A stretch of 64,000 nt of DNA from Pseudomonadota bacterium (GTDB lineage Bacteria > Pseudomonadota > Alphaproteobacteria > Rhizobiales > Hyphomicrobiaceae), in contig JAEXXM010000056.1 of assembly GCA_023405815.1 (NCBI GenBank), forward strand, positions 23,337-87,336, written 5' to 3'. The notes under the pieces were generated by a model. It saw nothing but the letters and a program-made list of their open reading frames with translations. It had not been told where the DNA came from and did no database searches. This document shows positions 17,854-26,304 of the stretch, piece after piece. Every line of letters starts with the position of its first letter. Position 1 is the stretch's first letter. A program made the position numbers and the translations under genes.

Positions 17854-19881
17854 TCAGGAGACGGCGCGCACTGGGGCCGTCGTGCGCGAGGGTCCCGTCT
17901 GCTCCTCGTCCGGCGGTGTGGTTGCGGCCCTTAGAGTGAAGGCGACGGCCTGGCGCAACGTGTGCGCGGTGGCATCGACGGGAATGCTGTCGAGGATCGA
18001 CTTGTCGCGCTCGTGCTCGGGATCGAGCTTCCAGAAGCAGCCGAGAAGGAGGGCGGCCGGTGCCGAGCGGCGCAGGCGTCGCACTAGGAAGCGCGCGTGC
18101 GCGCTGCGCTCGCGCACGTCCAGCGCCGAGATGCAGAAAAGGCGAATGCCCTTCGCGTCCTCGTCCGACAGCGCGCCGTGGCGGAGACTCTCGACATCGA
18201 GAACCTTGACGGAGAGGCCGCACTTCTCGACGAGCTGGGCGAACGCCATGCCTGCAGTCTCGTCGAGCGGCGTGCGCCCGGCGATGCAAAGGATGGCGCC
18301 CTCCATGCGCCAGGCGGGATCGACGGGACTGTCGGCAAGGCGCAGCTCTGACAGCTTGTCGTCGTCCGCATCCGCCTCAACGGCTGCATCGCCGCTTTGC
18401 TCGTCGGCTTCCTTGCCGGCGGTCCTCGCCGGCGCTGTGTCCGGCGCGAGATCCCAATCGGCCAAGGTTTCGATGACGATCTCGCCCGTGTCGCGGATGT
18501 CGGCGAGGCGGCTCGGCTCCAGCGTGCCGCGGTCGGCGTCGGTCTGCGCCAGGCGCAAGCCCTCGATGACGACATCATCGTAGTAGTCGACGAGGGAGCG
18601 CTCCTTGATGAAGCGCTCGGCCTGCTCGACGGCCTCGGCGGGGTCACCTGCGAGCATGCGCTGATAGAAGCGCTGGGCAGGGGACAGGGGTGGAGTATCG
18701 CCGAGCAGGACGTTGAGGAACTCGAGCCGCTCCACGTGGCGGCCGAGCACGACGAGCACCACGGTGAGAGGGATAGCGAGCAAGAGTCCAATCGGGCCCC
18801 ACAGCAGCGTCCAGAAGGCTGCGGACAGGATGATGGCGAGCGGAGAGAGGCCGGTGCGCTGGCCCTGCACGACGGGCTCGATGATGTTGCCCATGATTGG
18901 CTCGCTCACGACATAGAGCGCGAGCGTCCAGAGGAACATGGTCCAGCCCGGATCGACGGCGGCAGCGAGAATGAGCGGGAACGCTGCGGCGATGAACGAG
19001 CCAATGAACGGCACGAAGCGCATCAGCGTTGCCAGCACGCCCCAGAGCACGGGGCTCGGCACGCCGATCAGCCACAGGCCGGTCGCGATGAAGATGCCGT
19101 AGCCGGTATTGATCGCCGTCAGCGTCAGAAAGTAGCTGCCGAGACGCTCGCCGGCGTCGTCCATGGCGGTCGTCGATTTTTCGAGGTCGTGCGAGCCGAG
19201 GAGGCGAATGGCGCGGTCGCGCACGTCCTCGCGCTGCAGCAGCAGGAACAATACGAAGAGGATGACGAGCGCGGCGGTCGCCAAGGGATGGATCACGACG
19301 CCGATAATGGACTGAAGCTGATCGAGAGGCGACGGCGAAGGGGGGCGGACGACGACGGGGATTGGCTGGCGATCGCCGCTCCGCAGCTCGCCCTGCATCG
19401 GCGAGATGGTGACGCTCGGGGCCGTCGTTCTCGGCACCTCCGGCTTGTCGAGCTCGGCCTGGAGATCTTTCAAGGCCTCGCTCGCCTGCTTGAGGGCGCC
19501 GCTGCTGCCCTGGGCGACCTCCTTCAGCGATTTCACCTTGTCGCGCAGCGTCGACTGATAGCTCGGAAGCTGCTCGACGAGGCTGCCAACCTGCTGGGTA
19601 ATGAGCGCGCCGACGGCGAAGATGATGGCGAAGGCGATGGCGACGATGATCAGCACCGACGGGGAGTTGCCGAGGCCGGCCCGGCGCAGGACGCGGACAG
19701 GAGGGGCGAGCACGAACGAAAGGATGACGGCCAGCGCCAGCGGGACCAGCACCGCCTGTCCGACGTAGAGGACGACGACGATGAGGAAGGCGATGACGGT
19801 CATCTCGAAGGCGGAAGCGGGCAGCTCAGCTCCGGGCACCGCAGTGTGGAGAGCTGACGGACTTGTACGTTGAGCGGGCAT
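17854..19881 (-). CDS. AI-2E family (PerM-type) permease with a long soluble C-terminal extension
   Basis: A 675-residue membrane protein. Residues about 25-400 carry the family pattern of hydrophobic segments (for example LIVVVLYVGQAVLVPLALA, and a C-terminal bundle including GNIIEPVVQGQRTGLSPLA). Residues 400-675 are a predicted cytosolic extension with an acidic low-complexity linker (DAAVEADADDD) and a globular tail. Family members export small molecules or ions, but substrates are rarely known, so autoinducer export should not be assumed. GGAGG lies six bases before ATG 19881. It is downstream of the YqjE/DUF883 genes on the same strand. Confidence 0.85.
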   Translation of the reverse strand: MPAQRTSPSALHTAVPGAELPASAFEMTVIAFLIVVVLYVGQAVLVPLALAVILSFVLAPPVRVLRRAGLGNSPSVLIIVAIAFAIIFAVGALITQQVGSLVEQLPSYQSTLRDKVKSLKEVAQGSSGALKQASEALKDLQAELDKPEVPRTTAPSVTISPMQGELRSGDRQPIPVVVRPPSPSPLDQLQSIIGVVIHPLATAALVILFVLFLLLQREDVRDRAIRLLGSHDLEKSTTAMDDAGERLGSYFLTLTAINTGYGIFIATGLWLIGVPSPVLWGVLATLMRFVPFIGSFIAAAFPLILAAAVDPGWTMFLWTLALYVVSEPIMGNIIEPVVQGQRTGLSPLAIILSAAFWTLLWGPIGLLLAIPLTVVLVVLGRHVERLEFLNVLLGDTPPLSPAQRFYQRMLAGDPAEAVEQAERFIKERSLVDYYDDVVIEGLRLAQTDADRGTLEPSRLADIRDTGEIVIETLADWDLAPDTAPARTAGKEADEQSGDAAVEADADDDKLSELRLADSPVDPAWRMEGAILCIAGRTPLDETAGMAFAQLVEKCGLSVKVLDVESLRHGALSDEDAKGIRLFCISALDVRERSAHARFLVRRLRRSAPAALLLGCFWKLDPEHERDKSILDSIPVDATAHTLRQAVAFTLRAATTPPDEEQTGPSRTTAPVRAVS

Positions 19882-19962
19882 GCATCACCTCCGCTGACCG
19901 ACGCTGGGGCGCGGCAAGTTGCGAAAACTGCGATTTAGCGTTCGTAGTGCTCGTTGCGCTCG

Positions 19963-20370
19963 TCAGCGCCGCAGTCGCCGCGCGGCGCCAAGTCCGAAGA
20001 GGAACGCCGTGGCGACGACCTGCAAGGCGCCGAAGTGATCGACGACGTCCTTTGCTTCCTGGTCGACCGTGGCTACCGCGTTGGCGACCGGCGAGCCCTG
20101 ATCGCGGCGGCGCGCCTCGATGCGCTCGATGAGCCACGGCATGGAGAGGCTGCCGATGCCGATCAGCGTGCATCCGCCGGCGATGATCCCGACCGCGTTC
20201 AGGGATCCGAACATCGGCTCAAGCACGAGATAGAGCGCGATGATCGCCAGCACGAAGGCTGCGAGCAGGAAGACTGCGGCGATCGCAACCCACGTCAACC
20301 GGCGCGACACGGTCTCGATTGCAGTGTGTGTCGCGCGGCTGGCCGCATAGAGCACGGCATCCCCGATCAT
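19963..20370 (-). CDS. YqjE/holin-X-like membrane protein
   Basis: A 135-residue protein with two or three hydrophobic segments: about 27-50 (WVAIAAVFLLAAFVLAIIAL), about 60-82, and possibly a weak one near the C-terminus. It resembles the phage-holin-like DUF1469/YqjE family. The start at 20370 has GGGAGGGG just upstream. It follows a DUF883 gene by 16 bp, reproducing the E. coli yqjD-yqjE arrangement, where YqjD is a membrane-anchored ribosome-binding protein of stationary phase. Function of YqjE itself is not established. Confidence 0.7.
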   Translation of the reverse strand: MIGDAVLYAASRATHTAIETVSRRLTWVAIAAVFLLAAFVLAIIALYLVLEPMFGSLNAVGIIAGGCTLIGIGSLSMPWLIERIEARRRDQGSPVANAVATVDQEAKDVVDHFGALQVVATAFLFGLGAARRLRR

Positions 20371-20386
20371 GCGCCCCTCCCGATGG

Positions 20387-20617
20387 TTAGCGTCTGGCGA
20401 GAAGTGCGAGCACGAAACCGATGCCGGCGGCGATGCCGGCCGCCTGCAGCGGATTGCGGCGGATGCTGTCGGCGAGCTTGTCGTATTGCTCCTGGGCGAG
20501 GGCCTGGGCCTGCTCGACCGTGTCGCTGAGACGCTCCTGGGCGTTGCTCGCAAGCTCCCGTGCGTCGCGCTCGAGGGAGGCGGCCGTCGTGCGGCCAGGG
20601 GTGTGGTTGGAACTCAT
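20387..20617 (-). CDS. DUF883/ElaB-YqjD-like small membrane protein
   Basis: A 76-residue protein: hydrophilic helical N-terminal part (Ala/Glu/Gln-rich, probable coiled coil) and a C-terminal membrane anchor of the form RRNPLQAAGIAAGIGFVLALLARR. The IRRNPxQAAxIAAGIGFV motif is shared almost exactly with the neighbouring gene at 20633-20923, so the two are tandem paralogs. Family members anchor to the inner membrane with the N-terminus in the cytosol and have been linked to ribosome hibernation. Confidence 0.82.
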   Translation of the reverse strand: MSSNHTPGRTTAASLERDARELASNAQERLSDTVEQAQALAQEQYDKLADSIRRNPLQAAGIAAGIGFVLALLARR

Positions 20618-20632
20618 GTCGATGCCCTGTTG

Positions 20633-20923
20633 TCAGCGGGAAAGGATGAGGCCGAAGACGAAGCCGATGCCGGCGGCGATGAGGGCGGCCTGGCTCGGGT
20701 TGCGGCGGATGGCGGATTCGATGTCGCCGACCTTCTCCTTGGCCTTGCCCTGGATGTCCTCGACGCTGGAGCCGAGCTGCTCGGCGGCAAGGCGCTTCAC
20801 GGATTCGGCGAGGCTGGCAATGTCCTCGCGCAGGGCCTGAACGTTGTCACCGACGTCGGATGCGGCGGAGCGGGTGCCCGGCGCGCTCGTGTCGGACGTA
20901 CGGTTTGTGGATGAGAACTGCAT
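20633..20923 (-). CDS. DUF883/ElaB-YqjD-like small membrane protein
   Basis: A 96-residue paralog of the previous gene, first in the operon. It has a soluble helical domain (DIASLAESVKRLAAEQLG) and a C-terminal anchor (RRNPSQAALIAAGIGFVFGLILSR). ATG 20923 has AGGAGG nine bases upstream, which is why I reject the longer open frame to 21070. The operon reads 20923 down to 19963 and probably on into the permease gene. Confidence 0.85.
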   Translation of the reverse strand: MQFSSTNRTSDTSAPGTRSAASDVGDNVQALREDIASLAESVKRLAAEQLGSSVEDIQGKAKEKVGDIESAIRRNPSQAALIAAGIGFVFGLILSR

Positions 20924-21164
20924 CGGGGTAATCCTCCTGAAGACGGCTATTGCCCTGGCGTCGCAGAAAGCGGAAATCAATGACATGCGCAAAACGTCGG
21001 CAAAGGCGACCGAGTTCCGCGCATTTGTGCCTCGCCAGTATACTATTTGGATGAGGAACCGATCATTCAATCAAAACGTTCAAATGCGCACAGATGGAAT
21101 GCAATAGTCCGCTCTAGGTCAGCTGGATGACTAAGCCGCAGCGCACGCAGAGGAGTAGAGGGAG

Positions 21165-21686
21165 ATGGCCAGCCCGGTGAAGGAAGTTCCCCGTCAGTCG
21201 CAGGAGGGCGATGAAAGCACGCTCGCCGAGCTGCGCGAGCGCGTGGCCGCGCTGGCTAAGGAAGTGGCCGAAATTGCCGAGCGCCGTGCCAAGGTTGCGG
21301 GCGAGACTGTCGTCAATGCGGCGGAGACGGGAGTCGACGAGCTGCGGCGCGGCATTCGCCGGCAGCCGGTGGTGGCGATGGCGGCTGCAGCAGCTGTGGG
21401 TGCCTTGCTGGCGCTGGCCGTCGCGCCGCGGTCGCGTCCGCGTGCCTCGCGCTGGGATGCGTGGACGCCCAACGTCACCCGCGCCGATCTCTACGACCTC
21501 GCGGACAACATTCAGCGCTCGGTCTCGCGGGCGGCGAATGCGGCCGCAGCCCCTGTCACGCCGGCCTTCGAGCGCATGGTCGATGCCCTGTCGCGGGCGG
21601 ACACTTCGGCGGTGAACTCGCTCATCGACAGGATGGGCGGCTGGTTCCAGAAGGCGCAGGACAAGGCCAAGGACAAGATGCGATGA
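21165..21686 (+). CDS. DUF883-like membrane protein with extended C-terminus
   Basis: A 173-residue protein divergent from the DUF883 pair. The N-terminal third is a predicted coiled coil (LAELRERVAALAKEVAEIAERR), followed by RRGIRRQPVVAMAAAAAVGALLALAVAP, a DUF883-like anchor with the same basic-Arg/Gly-zipper character, then about 80 residues outside the membrane ending in an amphipathic basic helix (WFQKAQDKAKDKMR). A purine-rich RBS (GAGGGAG) precedes the ATG. Probably part of the same stress regulon as its divergent neighbours; function unknown. Confidence 0.7.
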   Translation: MASPVKEVPRQSQEGDESTLAELRERVAALAKEVAEIAERRAKVAGETVVNAAETGVDELRRGIRRQPVVAMAAAAAVGALLALAVAPRSRPRASRWDAWTPNVTRADLYDLADNIQRSVSRAANAAAAPVTPAFERMVDALSRADTSAVNSLIDRMGGWFQKAQDKAKDKMR

Positions 21687-21710
21687 ATGCACGCATTGGA
21701 CCGCATCCCA

Positions 21711-21802
21711 TTGTCCTCCCGGGGCGTGTCCCCGGGATCCATCCTTCCACCCACTCACAGCTTGTTTAGGGCTGGATCCCGGCAACGAGTGCCGGGATGA
21801 CA
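21711..21802. repeat. Paired inverted copies of a short palindromic intergenic repeat
   Basis: Two imperfect copies of a palindromic unit face each other. The left one (21711-21744) begins TTGTCCTCCCGGGGC and continues to GTCCCCGGGATCC; the right one (21771-21802) reads CTGGATCCCGG ... CCGGGATGACA. The complement of the right copy matches the left (TGTC-TCCCGG ... CCGGGATCCA). Such GGATCCCGG/CCGGGATGACA palindromes are typical REP-like dispersed elements of Hyphomicrobiales. Here the pair sits between two convergent genes and can form strong hairpins, so it may also stop transcription in both directions. Confidence 0.7.
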
Positions 21803-21822
21803 TATGTGGGTAATTCCGCCAG

Positions 21823-22746
21823 TTAAGGGCGGTCGGGGAGCGGGATGGACTCGTCGGCATCGCCGGGGACGAAGGGGAAGCGCTTCGCCTTCCAGTCCGA
21901 CTTTGCAGCGTCGATGCGGTCCTTCGAGGATGAAACGAAATTCCACCAGATGTGACGCGGGCCGTCCATCGGCTCGCCGCCCAGCAGCATGAGGCGTGAC
22001 TGGCTGAGGGCGAGAATCGAGATGCGATTGCCGGGTTTGAACACGAGCAGACGACCGGCGCCGAACGTATCGCCCGCGATGTCGATCTCGCCCGAGGCGA
22101 TGTAGATCGCGCGCTCGTCGTAGTCGGCGTCGAGCGGCAGGACGGCGCCCGGCGCCAGGACGGCCTCGGCATAGAAGCTCGGATGTGGGAACTCGGCGGG
22201 CGAGGCTTGCCCGAACATCTGTCCCATGATCAGGCGCACGGTCTTCCCCTCGCCAGAGATGCGCGGGAGTCTTGCCGCGTCGTAATGTGCAAAGGCTGGC
22301 GTGCTTTCCTCATGGGATTTGGGCAATGCCGCCCAAGCCTGGATGCCGAACAGGCGCGGACCGAGCGCCTTCTGGTCGGGAGACGTGCGCTCGGAATGCA
22401 CGATGCCGGAGCCGGCGGACATCAGGTTCAGCTCGCCGGGCTTAATGGCGACGGCGCTGCCGAGGCTGTCGCGGTGCATGACCTCGCCGTCGAACAGATA
22501 GGTGACGGTGGCAAGGCCAATGTGCGGGTGCGGGCGCACGTCGATGCCGGTGCCGATGAGGAACTCGGCGGGCCCCATCTGATCGAAGAAGATGAAGGGG
22601 CCGACCATCTGACGGCCTGCCGCGGGGAGCGCGCGCCGCACCGAGAAGCCGCCGAGATCGCGTGCCCGCGGGACGATGACCTGCTCGATGGCTTCGCAGG
22701 CACGGGCATCACCCGGCTGGGGGTCGTCGGTCGGCGTCCAGCTCAA
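21823..22746 (-). CDS. Pirin family protein
   Basis: A 307-residue bicupin protein. The N-terminal cupin has the pirin signature (DVRPHPHIGLATVTYLFDGE, LMSAGSGIVHSER), which supplies His/Glu ligands for the metal; the C-terminal cupin has lost most ligands, as usual. Many pirins have quercetinase activity or act as redox-sensing co-regulators. I start at a TTG at 22746, placed nine bases after AGGAAGG; no ATG gives a sensible N-terminus. It is divergent from the SDR gene with 63 bp between starts. Confidence 0.88.
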   Translation of the reverse strand: MSWTPTDDPQPGDARACEAIEQVIVPRARDLGGFSVRRALPAAGRQMVGPFIFFDQMGPAEFLIGTGIDVRPHPHIGLATVTYLFDGEVMHRDSLGSAVAIKPGELNLMSAGSGIVHSERTSPDQKALGPRLFGIQAWAALPKSHEESTPAFAHYDAARLPRISGEGKTVRLIMGQMFGQASPAEFPHPSFYAEAVLAPGAVLPLDADYDERAIYIASGEIDIAGDTFGAGRLLVFKPGNRISILALSQSRLMLLGGEPMDGPRHIWWNFVSSSKDRIDAAKSDWKAKRFPFVPGDADESIPLPDRP

Positions 22747-22809
22747 GTTTGCGATCCTTCCTGTTGGCGGTATACGTCGTGCGGCCCGCGCGAACGATAG
22801 GAGAGCGAT

Positions 22810-23535
22810 ATGACTGCAAGTCTCCACGGCAAGGTTGCCATTGTCACCGGTGTAAGTCACGACGGGCAGGTCGGGCAGGCGGTTGCCAAAGCGCTTGCCG
22901 CGCAAGGGGCCTCGCTCGCGGTCGCCGCGCGCACCAAGGATAATGTGGTGGCGCGTGCGGCAGAGTTGAAAGCCGACGGGGCGAACGTCATTCCCGTGGC
23001 GGGATCGCTTACGGACGAAGGCGACGTTAAGCGTCTCGTTGCGGAAACGGTGGGAGCCTTCGGGCGCATCGACATCGTGGTCAATCTTGCCGGCGGGCTC
23101 ACCGTATACAAGCCGTCGGCCGAGGTGACGCTGGACGAGTGGACGCGCGAAGTGAACAACAACGTGCTGAGCGCCTTCCTGCTGACCCGCGAGGTCTTTC
23201 CGCATCTGGCGAAAGCCGGGGGCGGGTCCGTCATCAACTTTGCGCGCGCCGGCAACGCGCAGGCGAACATGCTTCCCTACAACGTGGCAAAGGCGGGTGT
23301 CGTTGCGCTGACGCGCACGTTCGCACTGGAAGGCAAGGATGCCCACATCCGCGTCAACGCGGTGGCGCCGGGGCTGGTCGATACCGCCTCCAACGTCAAT
23401 ATGATGAAGCCCAAGGACACAAGTAAATGGGCGAAGCGCGACGAGATCGCCGACGTCGTCGTGTTTCTTGCTTCACCTGCCTCGCTCGGCGTCACGGGGC
23501 AGGTGATCAGCGTCACCGGGTGGGGGCTCGCTTGA
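22810..23535 (+). CDS. SDR-family oxidoreductase, atypical active site
   Basis: A 241-residue Rossmann-fold dehydrogenase/reductase. The cofactor motif is unusual (VTGVSHDGQVGQA rather than TGxxxGIG, with a two-residue insertion). The catalytic YxxxK is present (PYNVAKAG), but the Ser expected 13 residues earlier is replaced: the segment reads VINFARAGNAQAN. The NNAG-type motif is NLAGG. An AGGAG lies upstream of the ATG. Substrate unknown. The missing Ser suggests altered or lost reductase activity, or a residue recruited from elsewhere. Confidence 0.85.
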   Translation: MTASLHGKVAIVTGVSHDGQVGQAVAKALAAQGASLAVAARTKDNVVARAAELKADGANVIPVAGSLTDEGDVKRLVAETVGAFGRIDIVVNLAGGLTVYKPSAEVTLDEWTREVNNNVLSAFLLTREVFPHLAKAGGGSVINFARAGNAQANMLPYNVAKAGVVALTRTFALEGKDAHIRVNAVAPGLVDTASNVNMMKPKDTSKWAKRDEIADVVVFLASPASLGVTGQVISVTGWGLA

Positions 23536-23597
23536 GTAACTGTGCGACACGAGACGAGAGAAGCTTTGCTTGCGGTTATTGTCACGCGAGTTGATGG

Positions 23598-23614
23598 CCG
23601 CGCCTAAGGCGCGG
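23598..23614. terminator. Hairpin between convergent SDR and AhpD-like genes
   Basis: A perfect 7-bp stem (CCGCGCC / GGCGCGG) with a TAA loop, followed by a second GC-rich palindromic stretch (GGGGCCCCTTGGGCCC). The location between two convergent stop codons fits a bidirectional terminator; there is no clear T-tract. Confidence 0.5.
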
Positions 23615-23685
23615 GGCCCCTTGGGCCCTTGCCGCTGCGCGACTAAGAGTCATCGCGCGCCGGAGAGGATTTGTTTCGTTTGTGA

Positions 23686-24057
23686 TCAGGCGGCGGGGGC
23701 GGCCTGCTCCGCCTTGCTCTTGGCGAACTGGTTGAACGCTTCGATCGCGTGGGCCGCGTACATGACCGATGGGCCCGCGCCCATGTAGATGGCCATGCCG
23801 AGCGTCTCTAAGATCTCCTCGGACGTGGCGCCGCGCTCGGACGCCGCCTTGGCGTGGAAGGCGATGCAGTCATCGCAACGCGCGGCGACGCCGATGGCGA
23901 GTGCGATCAGCTCTTTTGTCTTGGTGTCGAGCGCGCCGGCCTTGGTGGCAGCCTGGGCGATGCCGGAGAACGCCTTCATGACCTCCGGTGCGCCGCCGCG
24001 CATCTCGCGCAAGCCGGCGCTGAGGCTGCGGGTCATCTCGATCCAGTCCTTGGTCAT
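23686..24057 (-). CDS. Carboxymuconolactone decarboxylase/AhpD-like protein
   Basis: A 123-residue all-helical protein with the CxxC-type AhpD motif RCDDCIAFHAKAA, in which the two Cys and the following His form the peroxidase/disulfide relay centre. AhpD-like proteins reduce peroxiredoxins or act as alkylhydroperoxidases. True carboxymuconolactone decarboxylases lack this CxxC, so a redox role is likelier. Gene is single and converges on the SDR gene. Confidence 0.85.
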   Translation of the reverse strand: MTKDWIEMTRSLSAGLREMRGGAPEVMKAFSGIAQAATKAGALDTKTKELIALAIGVAARCDDCIAFHAKAASERGATSEEILETLGMAIYMGAGPSVMYAAHAIEAFNQFAKSKAEQAAPAA

Positions 24058-24114
24058 GCATCATCTCCGGCTCAACATTTGCCCGGCGCCCGGTTTCCCT
24101 TTGACGAGACGCGT

Positions 24115-26190
24115 CTATCGCCACATCTCGCGCATCTTGGCGCCGACGTTGATGCGTACGCCGGGCGCTCGGCCGCGGGCATTGACCTCGGTCATGGCGG
24201 GCGGCCATGCCGCAGTCTCGAAATGCTTCAGGATCGCGTGGGGGATGAAACGGGTACGTGCGGCGTAGACGTGCCGGTCGCCATTATTCGCCTGGCCGTG
24301 GGCGAAGAAGCGCTGCGGCAGCATGAGGTGCAGGTCGTCCTTGGCCCGGGTCATGGCGACGTAGAGCAGGCGCCGCTCCTCCTCGATTTCGGCGGTGGTG
24401 CCGGTGCCGAGGTCAGAAGGGATGCAGCCGTCGACGACGTTGAGGACGAAGACCGACTTCCACTCCTGGCCCTTGGCGGAGTGGATGGTCGAGAGGATGA
24501 GGTAGTCCTCGTCCTGCAGGGCCGGGCCGGATTCGTCGCTGGTGGCATCGGGCGGATCGAGCGTCAACTCGGTCAGGAAGCGCTCGCGCGATGGGTAGCC
24601 GGAGGCGATCTGCTCGAGCTGGAGCAGGTCGGCGAGGCGGGGCGCTGCATCCTCGTGCATGCGTTCCAGATGGGGCTCGTACCAGTGACGGGCGCAGGCG
24701 AGCTCTGCCGGCCAGCCGGCGCCACCGGCGTGGACGGCGACGATCGCCTCGACGAAGGTGCGCCAATCGGTGTCAACAACGCGGGCCGGTGTCGGCATTC
24801 GCGACAGGACGTCGATCGGTGTCGCGGTCTCCAGCATGCTGTCTAGGACGCGCTGGGCGGTGGTCGGGCCGACGCCGGGCAATAGCTGCAAGACGCGGAA
24901 GCCGGCGACGCGGTCGCGCGGGTTCTCAGCAAAGCGCAGGAGAGCCAAGAGGTCCTTGACGTGTGCGGCGTCGAGGAACTTCAAACCGCCGAACTTGACG
25001 AACGGGATGTTGCGTTGAGCAAGCTCGACCTCGAGCGGGCCGGAATGGTGCGAGGTACGGAACAGCACGGCCTGATGCTTCAGGAGTGCTCCGGCCTCGC
25101 GGTTCTCCAGGACACGCTCGACGATGTAACGGGCCTGGTCCGCCTCGTCGCGGACGGCGACAAGGCGCGGGCGCTCGGCGGCCTCGCGGTCGCTCCACAG
25201 GTTCTTGGTGAAGCGCTCGGCAGCAAGGCCGATGACGGCGTTGGCGGCGGCGAGCACGGGCTGCGTCGAGCGGTAGTTGCGGTCGAGGGTGACGATCTCG
25301 GCGGGCGGATCGAAGTGCCTCGGGAAATCGAGGATGTTGCGGACGGTCGCGGCACGAAAGGAGTAGATCGATTGGGCGTCGTCGCCGACGACAGTGAGGC
25401 CGCGGCCATCGCGCTTCAGGCCGAGCAGAATCGATGCCTGGAGGCTGTTGGTGTCCTGATACTCGTCGACGAGCACGTGATCGAAGCGCGAGCCGAGGTC
25501 ATCGGCGATCGCCGGCTCGCTCATCATCTGCGCCCAATAGAGGAGGAGATCGTCGTAGTCGAGCACGTTCTGGCGCTGCTTGGCCTCGACGTAGGCGGCG
25601 AACAGCTCCTTCAGCTCCTTCGACCAGTTGGCGCACCACTTGAACGACGTGTTGAGCGCATCTTCGATGGGCACGTTCGCGTTGACGCAGCGCGAGTAGA
25701 TGGCGAGGCATGTGCCCTTGGTGGGAAAGCGGCTTTCGGTCTTCGACAGACCGAGGCTGTGACGCACGAGGTTCATCAGGTCGGCGCTGTCCTCGCGATC
25801 GTGAATGGTGAACGCGGGATCGAGGCCGATTTGCTCGGCGTAGTCGCGCAGGATGCGGGCGCCGATGCCGTGAAAGGTGCCGGCCCATGCGAGCGCGCCG
25901 GAGGCAGCGGCGCCCTTGCCGCCAAGCACGTTGCGGGTAATGCGCTCGACGCGGCGCGTCATCTCGACCGAGGCGCGGCGGGAGAACGTCATCAGAAGGA
26001 TGCGCCGCGGGTCGGCGCCGTTGAGGATGAGATGGGCCACACGATGAGCGAGCGTGTTGGTCTTGCCCGAGCCCGCGCCAGCGATGACGAGCAGCGGGGG
26101 TGCAGGCCGCGCATCGCCGGGGCCGACGCCGTGCTCTACGGCGCGCCGCTGCTCGGCGTTCAACTTTTCGAGGTGGGCGAGGGCCATCAT
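24115..26190 (-). CDS. UvrD/Rep-like superfamily I DNA helicase
   Basis: ATP-dependent 3'-5' DNA helicase of about 691 residues. Motif I is VIAGAGSGKTNTLAHR, motif II LVDEYQDTN, motif III GDDAQSIYSFR, motif IV-V region YRSTQPVL and STIHSAKGQEWKSVF, motif VI YVAMTRAKDDLHL. It is slightly shorter than UvrD/PcrA and may be a second UvrD paralog. Start at one of two adjacent ATG codons (26190/26187); a frame to 26250 has no clear support. It is divergent from a LigD-type repair gene, with a base-excision glycosylase next, suggesting a repair group. Confidence 0.92.
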   Translation of the reverse strand: MMALAHLEKLNAEQRRAVEHGVGPGDARPAPPLLVIAGAGSGKTNTLAHRVAHLILNGADPRRILLMTFSRRASVEMTRRVERITRNVLGGKGAAASGALAWAGTFHGIGARILRDYAEQIGLDPAFTIHDREDSADLMNLVRHSLGLSKTESRFPTKGTCLAIYSRCVNANVPIEDALNTSFKWCANWSKELKELFAAYVEAKQRQNVLDYDDLLLYWAQMMSEPAIADDLGSRFDHVLVDEYQDTNSLQASILLGLKRDGRGLTVVGDDAQSIYSFRAATVRNILDFPRHFDPPAEIVTLDRNYRSTQPVLAAANAVIGLAAERFTKNLWSDREAAERPRLVAVRDEADQARYIVERVLENREAGALLKHQAVLFRTSHHSGPLEVELAQRNIPFVKFGGLKFLDAAHVKDLLALLRFAENPRDRVAGFRVLQLLPGVGPTTAQRVLDSMLETATPIDVLSRMPTPARVVDTDWRTFVEAIVAVHAGGAGWPAELACARHWYEPHLERMHEDAAPRLADLLQLEQIASGYPSRERFLTELTLDPPDATSDESGPALQDEDYLILSTIHSAKGQEWKSVFVLNVVDGCIPSDLGTGTTAEIEEERRLLYVAMTRAKDDLHLMLPQRFFAHGQANNGDRHVYAARTRFIPHAILKHFETAAWPPAMTEVNARGRAPGVRINVGAKMREMWR

Positions 26191-26304
26191 GCACTGATGG
26201 CTGATTCTCGTTTTGTTCACAAACGCAGCATGAGTGATCTCCCCGTGCAAATGATTAAGCCACGAGGTGATAGGATGCCGTTTTCGGTCGCGTGGTGACG
26301 CGTG

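Noticed and set aside
24961..26298. Plus-strand frame of about 445 codons opposite the helicase gene
   Set aside because: The helicase has all seven motifs on the minus strand; the opposite frame is compositionally biased and unrecognisable.
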